In this document: one piece after another, positions 27,891-35,698 of the stretch
Layout of the letters: each line of letters opens with the position of its first letter
How positions within the stretch are numbered: the stretch's first letter is position 1
Assembly: GCA_005798855.1 (NCBI GenBank)
Contig: SYIF01000034.1
Location: forward strand, 1-35,745
DNA: 35,745 nt
Source of the DNA: Actinomycetota bacterium
GTDB lineage: Bacteria; Actinomycetota; Thermoleophilia; Gaiellales; F1-60-MAGs149
Reading direction: 5' to 3'
Notes under the pieces: generated by a model
What the model was told of the DNA's origin: nothing
Databases searched by the model: none
Seen by the model: only the letters and a program-made list of their open reading frames with translations
Translations under genes and position numbers: made by a program

Positions 27891-29333
27891 TTACGAAGAC
27901 TGCGGTATCAGGAAACCCGGGGTCTTGGCCAAGCCTTGTAGCGTTTTCCCGGATTCCTTGGCGCCCGACGCGTCGTCATAGTTAACACAATGCTCCGCTC
28001 GGAACAATTCGTCCCATGCTTGTTGCCACCCCAATGGACTTCCAGATCCCTCTAACTTGCATTTGCCTAGCGCTTTCTTGGTCCTCAAGATGGAGGCCTC
28101 CGTCGTCCTAAAGACAGGTGACGTGTAGTGTAACCCCGCTCGGATCCGAAGAAGATTGCGAGCGGTATCCAGCAACTGGAATTTAGCTTCCACACAGGCA
28201 GCGGATACCTCCGACTCTTGTGATTCTGTCCCTGTTGCCGTTGCTTGCGCGACAGCACTAGCATCGGTCGAAGATCCTGAACCACCCCCAAACACCAGAT
28301 ACCCACCTACACCTCCGACCGCGAGGACGGCAACGACAAGGCCGAGCACCACAAATTTTGTCTTGCCTGGTTTGGTCGCCACTTCACGCACCGGCGGCGG
28401 CGATATGGGTTCGGCAGCGCGCCCGTCGCCAACGACTGTCCCCGTCGGGCCGACCGGTGATGGTGCAATCACGGTGCCCGTCCGGCTACTCACTTGAGCA
28501 ACGCCCTCGGCTGCGACGATGCCCGCCGCAACAGCCACGAGATCAGCACAAGACGCGAATCGCACGGCTGGATCCTTGGCAAGCGCACGCGTCACAACCT
28601 CGTTCAGTCGCGCATCAGCAACCGCATCACCGGTCACGATCAACGGCGGCGCATCATTGGCATGCGCAAACAACGATTGGATCGTGTCCTCACGCCGAAA
28701 CGGCGGCTCACCAACAACCATCTCATAGAGCACACAGCCAAGCGCGTACTGATCGGCGCGACCATCAACATCACCACCACGGATCTGCTCAGGCGACACA
28801 TAATCGACGGTGCCGACCCACGAACCCGTCTGCGTGGCACGCGTGCCCTGCATCACACGACCAATGCCAAAGTCGACGAGCACCGGGTCAGAGCCGTCAT
28901 CAGGAACGAGAATGTTCGCTGGCTTCACATCTCGATGCACGATGTTCGCCGCATGCGCTGCGTCGAGACCAGCCGCGATCGGCCGCAGCAGAGCGATCGC
29001 CGCGTCGATGCCATACGAACCACGCTCCGCCAGGATTTCTGACAACTCGCGCCCGCGGACGAGCCGCATCGCGAGGAACGGGATGTCGTTCTTCTCGCCG
29101 GCCTGGTAGATCGCGACAACGCTGGGATGCTCAACGCGAGCGGCGGCCTTCGCCTCCTGCGCGAACCGCGCGCGAAACGCCGGATCCTGCGCCAGATGCT
29201 CAGCGACAACCTTGAGCGCAACCTCGCGATCAAGCTTCGGGTCGTACGCGAGGTACACGATGCCCATCGCACCACGCCCGATCTCGCCACGGATCTCGTA
29301 CCCGGCAAACGAACTCCCCGGCGATAGATCCAC
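27891..29333 (-). CDS. Hanks-type Ser/Thr protein kinase with C-terminal TM and extracellular region
   Basis: GEIGRGAMGIVYLAYD, VALKVV, IVHRDVKPANILV, VDFGIGRV, GTVDYVSPEQIRGG, then KFVVLGLVVAVLAVGGVGGYLVF. ORF extends to 29405; VDLSPGSSFAGYEI is the likelier start. Confidence 0.9.
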   Translation of the reverse strand: MDLSPGSSFAGYEIRGEIGRGAMGIVYLAYDPKLDREVALKVVAEHLAQDPAFRARFAQEAKAAARVEHPSVVAIYQAGEKNDIPFLAMRLVRGRELSEILAERGSYGIDAAIALLRPIAAGLDAAHAANIVHRDVKPANILVPDDGSDPVLVDFGIGRVMQGTRATQTGSWVGTVDYVSPEQIRGGDVDGRADQYALGCVLYEMVVGEPPFRREDTIQSLFAHANDAPPLIVTGDAVADARLNEVVTRALAKDPAVRFASCADLVAVAAGIVAAEGVAQVSSRTGTVIAPSPVGPTGTVVGDGRAAEPISPPPVREVATKPGKTKFVVLGLVVAVLAVGGVGGYLVFGGGSGSSTDASAVAQATATGTESQESEVSAACVEAKFQLLDTARNLLRIRAGLHYTSPVFRTTEASILRTKKALGKCKLEGSGSPLGWQQAWDELFRAEHCVNYDDASGAKESGKTLQGLAKTPGFLIPQSS

Positions 29334-29510
29334 GAGACGACTCCCCCTACGCAACGACTCAGTGAGCGCAGCGTACCTAACATGACGGCATACGCCGAAT
29401 GTCATGTTGGATGGAGTTGTCCCGGTTTGGTGGACACCTCACTTGGGCGCGATGATGCGCTTGGAGAGGAGTGGGGTGTTGGTGATCTTCTCCGACCTTC
29501 CCGAAGCGAT

Positions 29511-29561
29511 CCGCGGACTGATCCGGTGATCCTTCCTTAGAGCGCGGGATCAACGGATCAC
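29511..29561 (-). repeat. 51-bp inverted-repeat sequence A, matching 35182-35232 in opposite orientation
   Basis: TGATCCGGTGATCC / GGATCAACGGATCA arms (13/14 pairing). Reverse complement aligns ungapped to 35182-35232 at about 39/51 positions (hand count). Confidence 0.65.
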
Positions 29562-29747
29562 GAGGCAATACGACCCTCCCGGCACTCTCCGAAGGGTGGG
29601 TCTGAACTGAAGCAAGTTTCGGCTTGCGACCCCGGCCCCGCGTGTCTCTGATGAAAACAGCGCGCCGACCCGTATTCCCCCACGACGGGGTGGGTTGCCC
29701 ACGCAGCGAACCCGCGAACCGGCCTGAGCGCGTGCGATCCTGTACCC

Positions 29748-30107
29748 GTGGAACCCGATCCGACCCTATCGCCTGCAGCTGCGACGGCGTGGCGGCTCGC
29801 CGTCGAGCAGCTGGGCGACGACGCGCCTGTGTTCGCCGACGCGATCCGGCGCTACGCGTGCGCGGTCGACGTTGCCGATCGGATGCGTACCGATTGGCTC
29901 GACCGGGGCGCGCCGACGTTCGCCGAACATACGAACGGGGCCCTGTACGAACACCCGCTTGTGAAGTCGATCCGGGGTGCGGAGCGCGAATCGGCGACGT
30001 TCGCGAGGGCCCTGCAGATCACGCCCGCGTCGGAGAGCTGGCAGGACCGGCACACGCGACACGCTCGACGCGCTGACCCGCCTACCCCGCGGAGTGGTGC
30101 GGCCTAG
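29748..30107 (+). CDS. P27-like phage terminase small subunit
   Basis: 119 aa: LSPAAATAWRLAVEQL...ALYEHPLVKSIRGAERESATFARALQITPASESW, matching the HP(L/A)VKxxRxAE...LxLTPxS block of P27-type TerS. Confidence 0.7.
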   Translation: MEPDPTLSPAAATAWRLAVEQLGDDAPVFADAIRRYACAVDVADRMRTDWLDRGAPTFAEHTNGALYEHPLVKSIRGAERESATFARALQITPASESWQDRHTRHARRADPPTPRSGAA

Positions 30108-30137
30108 CTCGCTTCGGAATCGGTGTGATTAGACGAT

Positions 30138-31496
30138 TCAGGCATCGTCCAGTTCTTCGAGTACAACCTTCGCCTCCTCATCACCAGCATCTGCAGCCTT
30201 CTCGTACCAGACTCGCGCTGTCTCTACGTCACCGGCTTCGTCGGCGAGTCGGCCGACGTTGAACATAGCGTCGGCGCGGCCGGCGCCCGCGGCCTCCTCG
30301 TACTTGGCTCGGGCCGCCTCAACGTCGCCCGCGCCTTCAGATTCCAACCCGAGCAGGATCATCCCAGTGAGGTCCCCAGCATCGACGGCCTTCTCCCACC
30401 AAATGAGTGCCGCCTCAATGTCACCCTCTTCCTTAATCATGAGACCGAGATTGATCATTGCGTCCGTGTCGCCCGCTTCGGCGGCTTTCTCGTACCAGTC
30501 GTGAGCCACCGCAGTCTCCCCTGAATCTTGAGCATGTAGCCCGACGTAGAACATCGCGTCTGAGTCACCAGCCTCTGCGGCCTTCTCGTACCACGCGTGT
30601 GCCGCCGCGTCGTTGCCAGCATCGCGTTCAAGGGTTCCTAGGCGCTCCATCGAGTAGGCGCTACCCAGTTGAGCGGCCTTCTCGTGCCAAGCGCGAGCGG
30701 CGATTAAGTCGCCCTCGTCGCCACTGATATCCCCGAGCAATTGGAGCGCACCAACATCTGCTTGTACCGAAGCACGCGTAGCCCATCGCTTCGCTTCAAT
30801 CAGATCACCGCTTGCATATACGAGCTCGGCGATCTGAACCATGACCCACGAGTTTCCCGCATCGGCCAGGGGCTCCCACCACTGACGAGCAGCGTCAACG
30901 TCGCCGCGTTCCGCAGCCAGAACGCCAAGTTGATTTGCAGCCATGCCGTTGCCCCTCGCTGCTGCTTTCTCGAACAATTGGCGCGCCTCCGCAGCGTTAC
31001 CCTCATCCGCTTCGATCGCTCCAAGTCGGTACATCGCATCCGAGGTACCGAAGTCAGACGCCAGTGCGTAGAACCGACGCGCCATCTCACGGTCCCCCTC
31101 ACCCTCAACCCGCTCGCCCAGGCGAAACAATGCCCACCCGGCCGACTCTGGATCAAGCGCGCCCAATCGCATGAACCACGAACGCGCCTCGTCGATGTTG
31201 TCGCGACTTTCGGCCTCTTGTCCGAGGCGACTAAGCGCGTCGGTGTTGCCGAGATCAGCGGCCTTCCTCCACCAGGAATGAGCGTTCTCTACATCACCTT
31301 CGTCACTGGCCGCCCCCAAGAGCGCCTCCGCGAGTTCAACCATCGCATCTGAGTCGCCAAGTTCGGCAGCCTTCTCAAACCACTCAATCTCTGTGTCGAA
31401 ATCCCCCTCTTCTTCAGCTGAACGACCGAGGTCCAGCATCGCGTCCGCGTCACCGCCAACTGCCCGAGCCTCTAAGTCGCTCCGATCGTCACTCAC
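30138..31496 (-). CDS. Sel1-like / TPR-like repeat protein, about 13 repeats
   Basis: Tandem 32-aa units such as AEAGDSDAMFYVGLHAQDSGETAVAHDWYEKA and AEAGDTDAMINLGLMIKEEGDIEAALIWWEKA. Confidence 0.88.
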   Translation of the reverse strand: MSDDRSDLEARAVGGDADAMLDLGRSAEEEGDFDTEIEWFEKAAELGDSDAMVELAEALLGAASDEGDVENAHSWWRKAADLGNTDALSRLGQEAESRDNIDEARSWFMRLGALDPESAGWALFRLGERVEGEGDREMARRFYALASDFGTSDAMYRLGAIEADEGNAAEARQLFEKAAARGNGMAANQLGVLAAERGDVDAARQWWEPLADAGNSWVMVQIAELVYASGDLIEAKRWATRASVQADVGALQLLGDISGDEGDLIAARAWHEKAAQLGSAYSMERLGTLERDAGNDAAAHAWYEKAAEAGDSDAMFYVGLHAQDSGETAVAHDWYEKAAEAGDTDAMINLGLMIKEEGDIEAALIWWEKAVDAGDLTGMILLGLESEGAGDVEAARAKYEEAAGAGRADAMFNVGRLADEAGDVETARVWYEKAADAGDEEAKVVLEELDDA

Positions 31497-31522
31497 GCCG
31501 ATTCAGCCTCCGCCGACAAGGG

Positions 31523-31939
31523 TTAGCCGGCCATCATTACGAGCGCGCACCCACCGAGTGCGACTACGCCGATCACGACTAGAACAATGATGACGAGTAC
31601 CCACGTCGACGCGGAACTCTTTTTCTCGATAATGATCGTTACGGGCTGTTGTGCAGTCGTAACGGCCGGGCTTCCAACCGCTTGTGGCGTGTCCGTTCCC
31701 GAGGGGCTTCCAAATGAACTCGTGGGCTTCCCGTATACGTGTCGCCAGAGAATCCAAAAAGCGTATATAGCGACGATCAACGGAAGAATCGGGTTCACGC
31801 TGTAGCTTACAATCCCGCCCACGATAAAGAAAATAACGACAGATAACCCAATCCCGCCCCATCTCCTACCCCTAGACACCCGCATACCATTTCGGAAAGT
31901 GATGGCGAGCAAAATACTTTTCATTTTCGCGCGATCCAT
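31523..31939 (-). CDS. Small multi-TM membrane protein upstream of the Sel1-like protein
   Basis: GIGLSVVIFFIVGGIVSYSVNPILPLIVAIYAFWILW and C-terminal STWVLVIIVLVVIGVVALGGCALVMMAG. Confidence 0.7.
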   Translation of the reverse strand: MDRAKMKSILLAITFRNGMRVSRGRRWGGIGLSVVIFFIVGGIVSYSVNPILPLIVAIYAFWILWRHVYGKPTSSFGSPSGTDTPQAVGSPAVTTAQQPVTIIIEKKSSASTWVLVIIVLVVIGVVALGGCALVMMAG

Positions 31940-32070
31940 GTGCCGACCATAACAGAACGGCTAAACCCTATACCCGTAACCGAGTCCGTTCTACGTCTTA
32001 GATAAATACGCAGAAATAAGGGGGGTTGCCTCGCGCGAGACCGATACCCTCACGCGTCAAGCGATCATTC

Positions 32071-32450
32071 CTAATAGCTTGGAGCGGGGTCGAATTGGTC
32101 GGCGAGCGTGTACGCGGCATGCTCGTCGAGCCGGTTAGCGTTGAGGTCGTAGCGGCGAGTCGTGCGCGGGTCGGCGTGGCGTGCGAAGTCCTGCACGATA
32201 TGCAGCGGCACGCCAGCGTCGAGCGCCGCCGTGATCGCCGAATGGCGAAGGCTGTGCGGGCTGATCCGCTTCGTGATGCCTGCGCGCTGGGCGATCCGGG
32301 CGACGAGCTTCGCGACGTTGTGCCGGTCGAGGGCGTGCCCCGTCGACGTCTGCAGGACGAATCCGGTCGTGCGGTCGCCGATCACGACGTCGAGGGCCTG
32401 ACGCGTCGGCGTGTTGAGCGGCACGACGCGGCGGCGGCTGCCCGGTCAGT
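32071..32450 (-). pseudogene. C-terminal catalytic remnant of a second tyrosine recombinase
   Basis: RRRVVPLNTPTRQALDVVIGDRTTGFVLQTSTGHALDRHNVAKLVARIAQRAGITKRISPHSLRHSAITAALDAGVPLHIVQDFARHADPRTTRRYD. In-frame TGA just upstream; N-terminus absent. Confidence 0.85.
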
Positions 32451-32838
32451 CTTCCTCGACCCGTCGACGGCGGAGAAGCGGAAGCCGGGCGGACAGGTCG
32501 GATCGGCGCGAGCGAAGGATCGCATCGGCGCCGCGCGCCGCGATCACCGCGCGGCGACCGGGTTGGATCCGCGCGTCTACGGCTCGATGCCGATCTTCGA
32601 TGACGAGGGGAATCCCATCCCGCTCGTGCAAAAAGCGGGCGAGACGCGCTTCCCGCGCCGCGCAGCCTGAGCCACCGCGCCCAGTAGAATGTAGGCACGC
32701 GCCCGCCCTTCGCGGCGAGCGCGCTCCGAGGTCTTCGATCCCTCGGCGCCTGACCGCAGCGGCCGCCTCCGGGCGGCCGTTGTCGTTGTCGGGAGGGCAA
32801 TCCGAGAACCGTCTGAATGCGGGCGTAACATGTCAGCA

Positions 32839-32891
32839 CCGGCAATCCTGCCGGCCGCCTGTCAGGCGGATGATCGAAAGGAGGCGCCTCC
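32839..32891 (+). promoter_or_regulatory. Three back-to-back palindromes leading into the SD of the replication operon
   Basis: CCGGCAatccTGCCGG (32839-32854), CCGCCTGtCAGGCGG (32855-32869), GGAGGCGCCTCC (32880-32891, overlaps the SD); ATG at 32893. Confidence 0.65.
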
Positions 32892-32892
32892 A

Positions 32893-33351
32893 ATGAGAGG
32901 ATCGCCCGAAATGCGGAGACGGCGCGTCGCCGAGATCCGTAGAAAAATGACGAGAAGGCCGAGCGGCATCGCCGCGGTCCGGGAGATCGATCACGATTCT
33001 GGGTCGTGCATCGAAACGTTCCTCCCCGATGGGTCGACGCGTCCGGCCACTCCGGCGGAGCGCGCCTGGTGGGCCGCTGGAGAGCCCCCCGCGTACTTCG
33101 CGATCACGACCGACGGCCGCGTGATCGACACCGGCGACTCGGGACACCGCGTCGCTCGCACGACCCGCGAGCAGCGCTCGCCGAGCACGACCCGCACGAC
33201 CAGCCGCCGCGCTCGCACGAGCGCCACGTCGTCGGCTGACCCCTCCTCATCACGAGTCCGCCTGAGCGCTGACGCGCTCGGCGCCCTCCGAATCGAGACG
33301 ACGCGCCTCGGCCTCCGCCTCGCGCTGCTCGGGATCGGCGGTGCGCGATGA
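32893..33351 (+). CDS. Small basic hypothetical protein, first gene of the replication operon
   Basis: MRGSPEMRRRRVAEIRRKMTRRPSGIAAVREIDHDSGSCIETFLPDGSTRPATPAERAWWAAGEPPAYF; SD GGAGG; ATGA overlap with the next gene. Confidence 0.6.
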   Translation: MRGSPEMRRRRVAEIRRKMTRRPSGIAAVREIDHDSGSCIETFLPDGSTRPATPAERAWWAAGEPPAYFAITTDGRVIDTGDSGHRVARTTREQRSPSTTRTTSRRARTSATSSADPSSSRVRLSADALGALRIETTRLGLRLALLGIGGAR

Positions 33352-35276
33352 GCGGCGGGATCGACATCGTGACGGCCGCCGCCAAGTGGGCGAGCATCGG
33401 CCAGTACGTCTTCCCGTACGTCGCCAAAGCGAAGGTGCCGTTCGGGGGCAGCCACGGGCACCATGACGCATCGGATGACCCGGAGACCGTCGTCCGACTG
33501 TTCCGGCACTACATCGAGACGACGGGACAGACCGCCGGGATCGGGGTCTGGACGGGAGCGAGCGGGATCTCGACGATCGACTGCGATAACACGACCGCCG
33601 GGAGCGAGTTCCGCCGGATCGCCGGAGACGCCGCGCTGAAGACGCTCGTCATGCAGACGCGCCGCGGGTGGCAGTTCTTCTACCGAGTCCCGAAGGGCAT
33701 CGAGTTGCCGAACGGCAGCAGTCGCCTTCGCGGCATCGAAGGACTCGACCATCGGTCGGGGAGCAGTTGGGCGGCGCTCCCGCCGTCCAAGGTGAAGACT
33801 CTCGATGGGGAGTATCGCTTCCCCGGCCATGACCTGGAGTTCGCCATCGCGAACTTTTGGGACCTCGCGATTGAGATGCCGGAGAGCGTCCTCGACCTCA
33901 TCCTGAATCCCGGAGGTGGCGATCCCGCCACCGGGCGGGGCGGTGAGCGCCGGAAACTCCGGAGCCTCATCGACGATGGCAGGCTGAAGATCCCGACCGG
34001 CGCCCGAAATGAGGGCCTCCACGCCGTTAGCGGCTACTTCCGACACATCGGGATGAGCGAGGAGTCCATCCTCGGCGCCCTCGCGGCGGTCAATGCTCAC
34101 GACTGCGAGGAGCCTCTTCCGGAGAAAGAACTCGACGGCATCGCGAAGTCGATCGCGACGAAAGAGCCCGGCACGCTGCCCGGCGCCGCGCCGCCGAAAC
34201 TCCACCGTCTCGACGTTGCTTACATGGTCGAGCACGACCCGCCGCCCGTCGATTGGGTACTTGATGGGATTGCGGCGCGCTCGGCGGTGACGATGATTCA
34301 CGGCGACGCCGGGCTAGGTAAGTCCATGTTCGCCCTCGCGGGCGCCGTCGCAGTCACGCGCGGCGCGCCGTTCATGAATCACTCCACCCCGCGCGGCCGT
34401 GTTCTCTACATCGACGCTGAGAACGGCAAGGGTGAGGCTCACCGGCGCATCCGCGCCCTCGGTCTCACCGCCGCCGAGGCGGGGAGTCTCGTCTATTGCG
34501 AGGCTCTCGGGGTTGATCTCCGCGGTGATGCGGACGAGCTCCTCAGCGCCGCCGTTGACGCCGAGCCGGATCTCGTCATTGCGGACAGCCTCGCGACTCT
34601 CTCGCGGAGTGATGAGGACTCGTCGGGCGAGACGACCCTGGCAATCCAAGTCCTTCAGCGCATCGCGCGGGAGACGGGGGCCGCGGTCATCCTCCTGCAC
34701 CACGACAAGAAGGACAAGACCAACTTCCGCGGTTCGAGCGCGATCGCGGCCGTCGTCGAGATCCGCTGGCACCTCACGAAAGACGCAGACCGCGAGAACG
34801 CGCGACGGCTCGTCAATGAGAAGTGCCGATTGGCCGCCGAGGCGCCCGAGCGGTGGATCGAGATCCGACAATCCGAGCGCGGCATCGAAGTCGCGCAGAT
34901 CAGCAAGCCGCCCACGAGCAAGGAGGCCGAGGATTGGGATTCGGTCGTGGAACTTCTCAGCGATGGGCGGCCTCGGACCAATCGCGAGATCGCCGTAGAG
35001 ACAGGACTCGCGAGCCCTGGCGGCGGTTGTCCCGGCAGCCTGGCGCGGCTACTGAAGGAGAAGCGTAATGCGGGCTATCTCGTCGGCGGCAGCGCCGGAG
35101 GCGTCACGCTGGCGCCTCACCTCATGCCGACCAAGAACGTGGAGGAGCCCGCGAAGGCGCCACCGCCCGCGGCGCCGCGCCCTGATCCGCTGATCCCCCC
35201 ACCTAGGGATGGATCGCGGGATCAGCCCGCGTCGGGCGCGTTCATGCCCGACCCGGATATCGGAGAGGCGGCATGA
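33348..35276 (+). CDS. Bifunctional DNA primase/polymerase plus RepA-like (AAA_25) helicase
   Basis: AEP-like FPYVAKAKVPFGGSHGHHDASDDPETV...GIGVWTGASGISTIDCD; Walker A MIHGDAGLGKSMFALAGA; LVIADSLATLSRSDEDSSGE; VILLHHDKKDKTNFRGSSAI. Confidence 0.87.
   Translation: MSGGIDIVTAAAKWASIGQYVFPYVAKAKVPFGGSHGHHDASDDPETVVRLFRHYIETTGQTAGIGVWTGASGISTIDCDNTTAGSEFRRIAGDAALKTLVMQTRRGWQFFYRVPKGIELPNGSSRLRGIEGLDHRSGSSWAALPPSKVKTLDGEYRFPGHDLEFAIANFWDLAIEMPESVLDLILNPGGGDPATGRGGERRKLRSLIDDGRLKIPTGARNEGLHAVSGYFRHIGMSEESILGALAAVNAHDCEEPLPEKELDGIAKSIATKEPGTLPGAAPPKLHRLDVAYMVEHDPPPVDWVLDGIAARSAVTMIHGDAGLGKSMFALAGAVAVTRGAPFMNHSTPRGRVLYIDAENGKGEAHRRIRALGLTAAEAGSLVYCEALGVDLRGDADELLSAAVDAEPDLVIADSLATLSRSDEDSSGETTLAIQVLQRIARETGAAVILLHHDKKDKTNFRGSSAIAAVVEIRWHLTKDADRENARRLVNEKCRLAAEAPERWIEIRQSERGIEVAQISKPPTSKEAEDWDSVVELLSDGRPRTNREIAVETGLASPGGGCPGSLARLLKEKRNAGYLVGGSAGGVTLAPHLMPTKNVEEPAKAPPPAAPRPDPLIPPPRDGSRDQPASGAFMPDPDIGEAA
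35182..35232 (+). repeat. 51-bp sequence B, inverted partner of 29511-29561, inside the prim-pol 3' end
   Basis: CTGATCCGCTGATCCCCCCACCTAGGGATGGATCGCGGGATCAGCCCGCGT. Confidence 0.6.
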
Positions 35277-35557
35277 TCGAGACCGCCCTCACCGATGCCG
35301 ACCTGGAGTCGGCGACCGAGAAGAAACCGAAGAAGAAGCGCCTCCAGCCCGGCGGGACACTTCACCGCGTCCGCCCCGTCCCGGCGCTTGCCCTCAGCAT
35401 CGAGGAGGCGGCCCGCGCGTGTGGGGTGTCGCCGGAGACGTTCGATCGGCACGTCCGGCCATACGTCGCCCAAGTGCCTGTCAGCCCCGGCGTCGTGATC
35501 TTCCGCCCCGAGACGATCGCGGAGTGGCTGAAGAACACGGAGACAGCGGGCACCTAG
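35273..35557 (+). CDS. Small HTH protein, excisionase-like (Xis/AlpA-type candidate)
   Basis: ALSIEEAARACGVSPETFDRHVRPYVAQVPVSPGVVIFRPETIAEWLKN; ATGA overlap with prim-pol and next to attR. Confidence 0.7.
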   Translation: MIETALTDADLESATEKKPKKKRLQPGGTLHRVRPVPALALSIEEAARACGVSPETFDRHVRPYVAQVPVSPGVVIFRPETIAEWLKNTETAGT

Positions 35558-35564
35558 ACCACGA

Positions 35565-35600
35565 GGGCGCCGGGGTCCGCTTCGCGCGGCTCCGGCGCCC
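35565..35600 (+). terminator. Hairpin at the end of the replication operon
   Basis: GGGCGCCGG...CCGC TTCGC GCGG...CCGGCGCCC; 9-bp outer stem, GC-rich, no U-tract. Confidence 0.5.
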
Positions 35601-35615
35601 GAGTGGGGTCCGGGC

Positions 35616-35642
35616 TGCGGTCCGTTTTGCGGTCCGTTTCGC
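35616..35642 (+). repeat. Right arm-type repeat
   Basis: TGCGGTCCGTTTTGCGGTCCGTTTCGC: two 12-bp units, same orientation as 25991-26017. Confidence 0.85.
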
Positions 35643-35698
35643 CCGACGAGTGACGACGCATGGCGACAGATGGCGACCGAGCGCCTAGGATTCATCCC

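Noticed and set aside
29377-29568. 63-aa minus-strand ORF as a gene
   Set aside because: Covers the IS-end-like sequence and the 51-bp inverted repeat; more likely relic or non-coding DNA.
30138-31496. Possible CRISPR-like or non-coding tandem array because of the regular ~96-bp period
   Set aside because: The period comes from in-frame 32-aa Sel1-like repeats; there is no repeat/spacer structure.
32026-32445. Plus-strand N-terminal part of the 214-aa ORF over the integrase remnant
   Set aside because: Antisense to clear integrase coding sequence; only the part after ~32444 looks protein-like.
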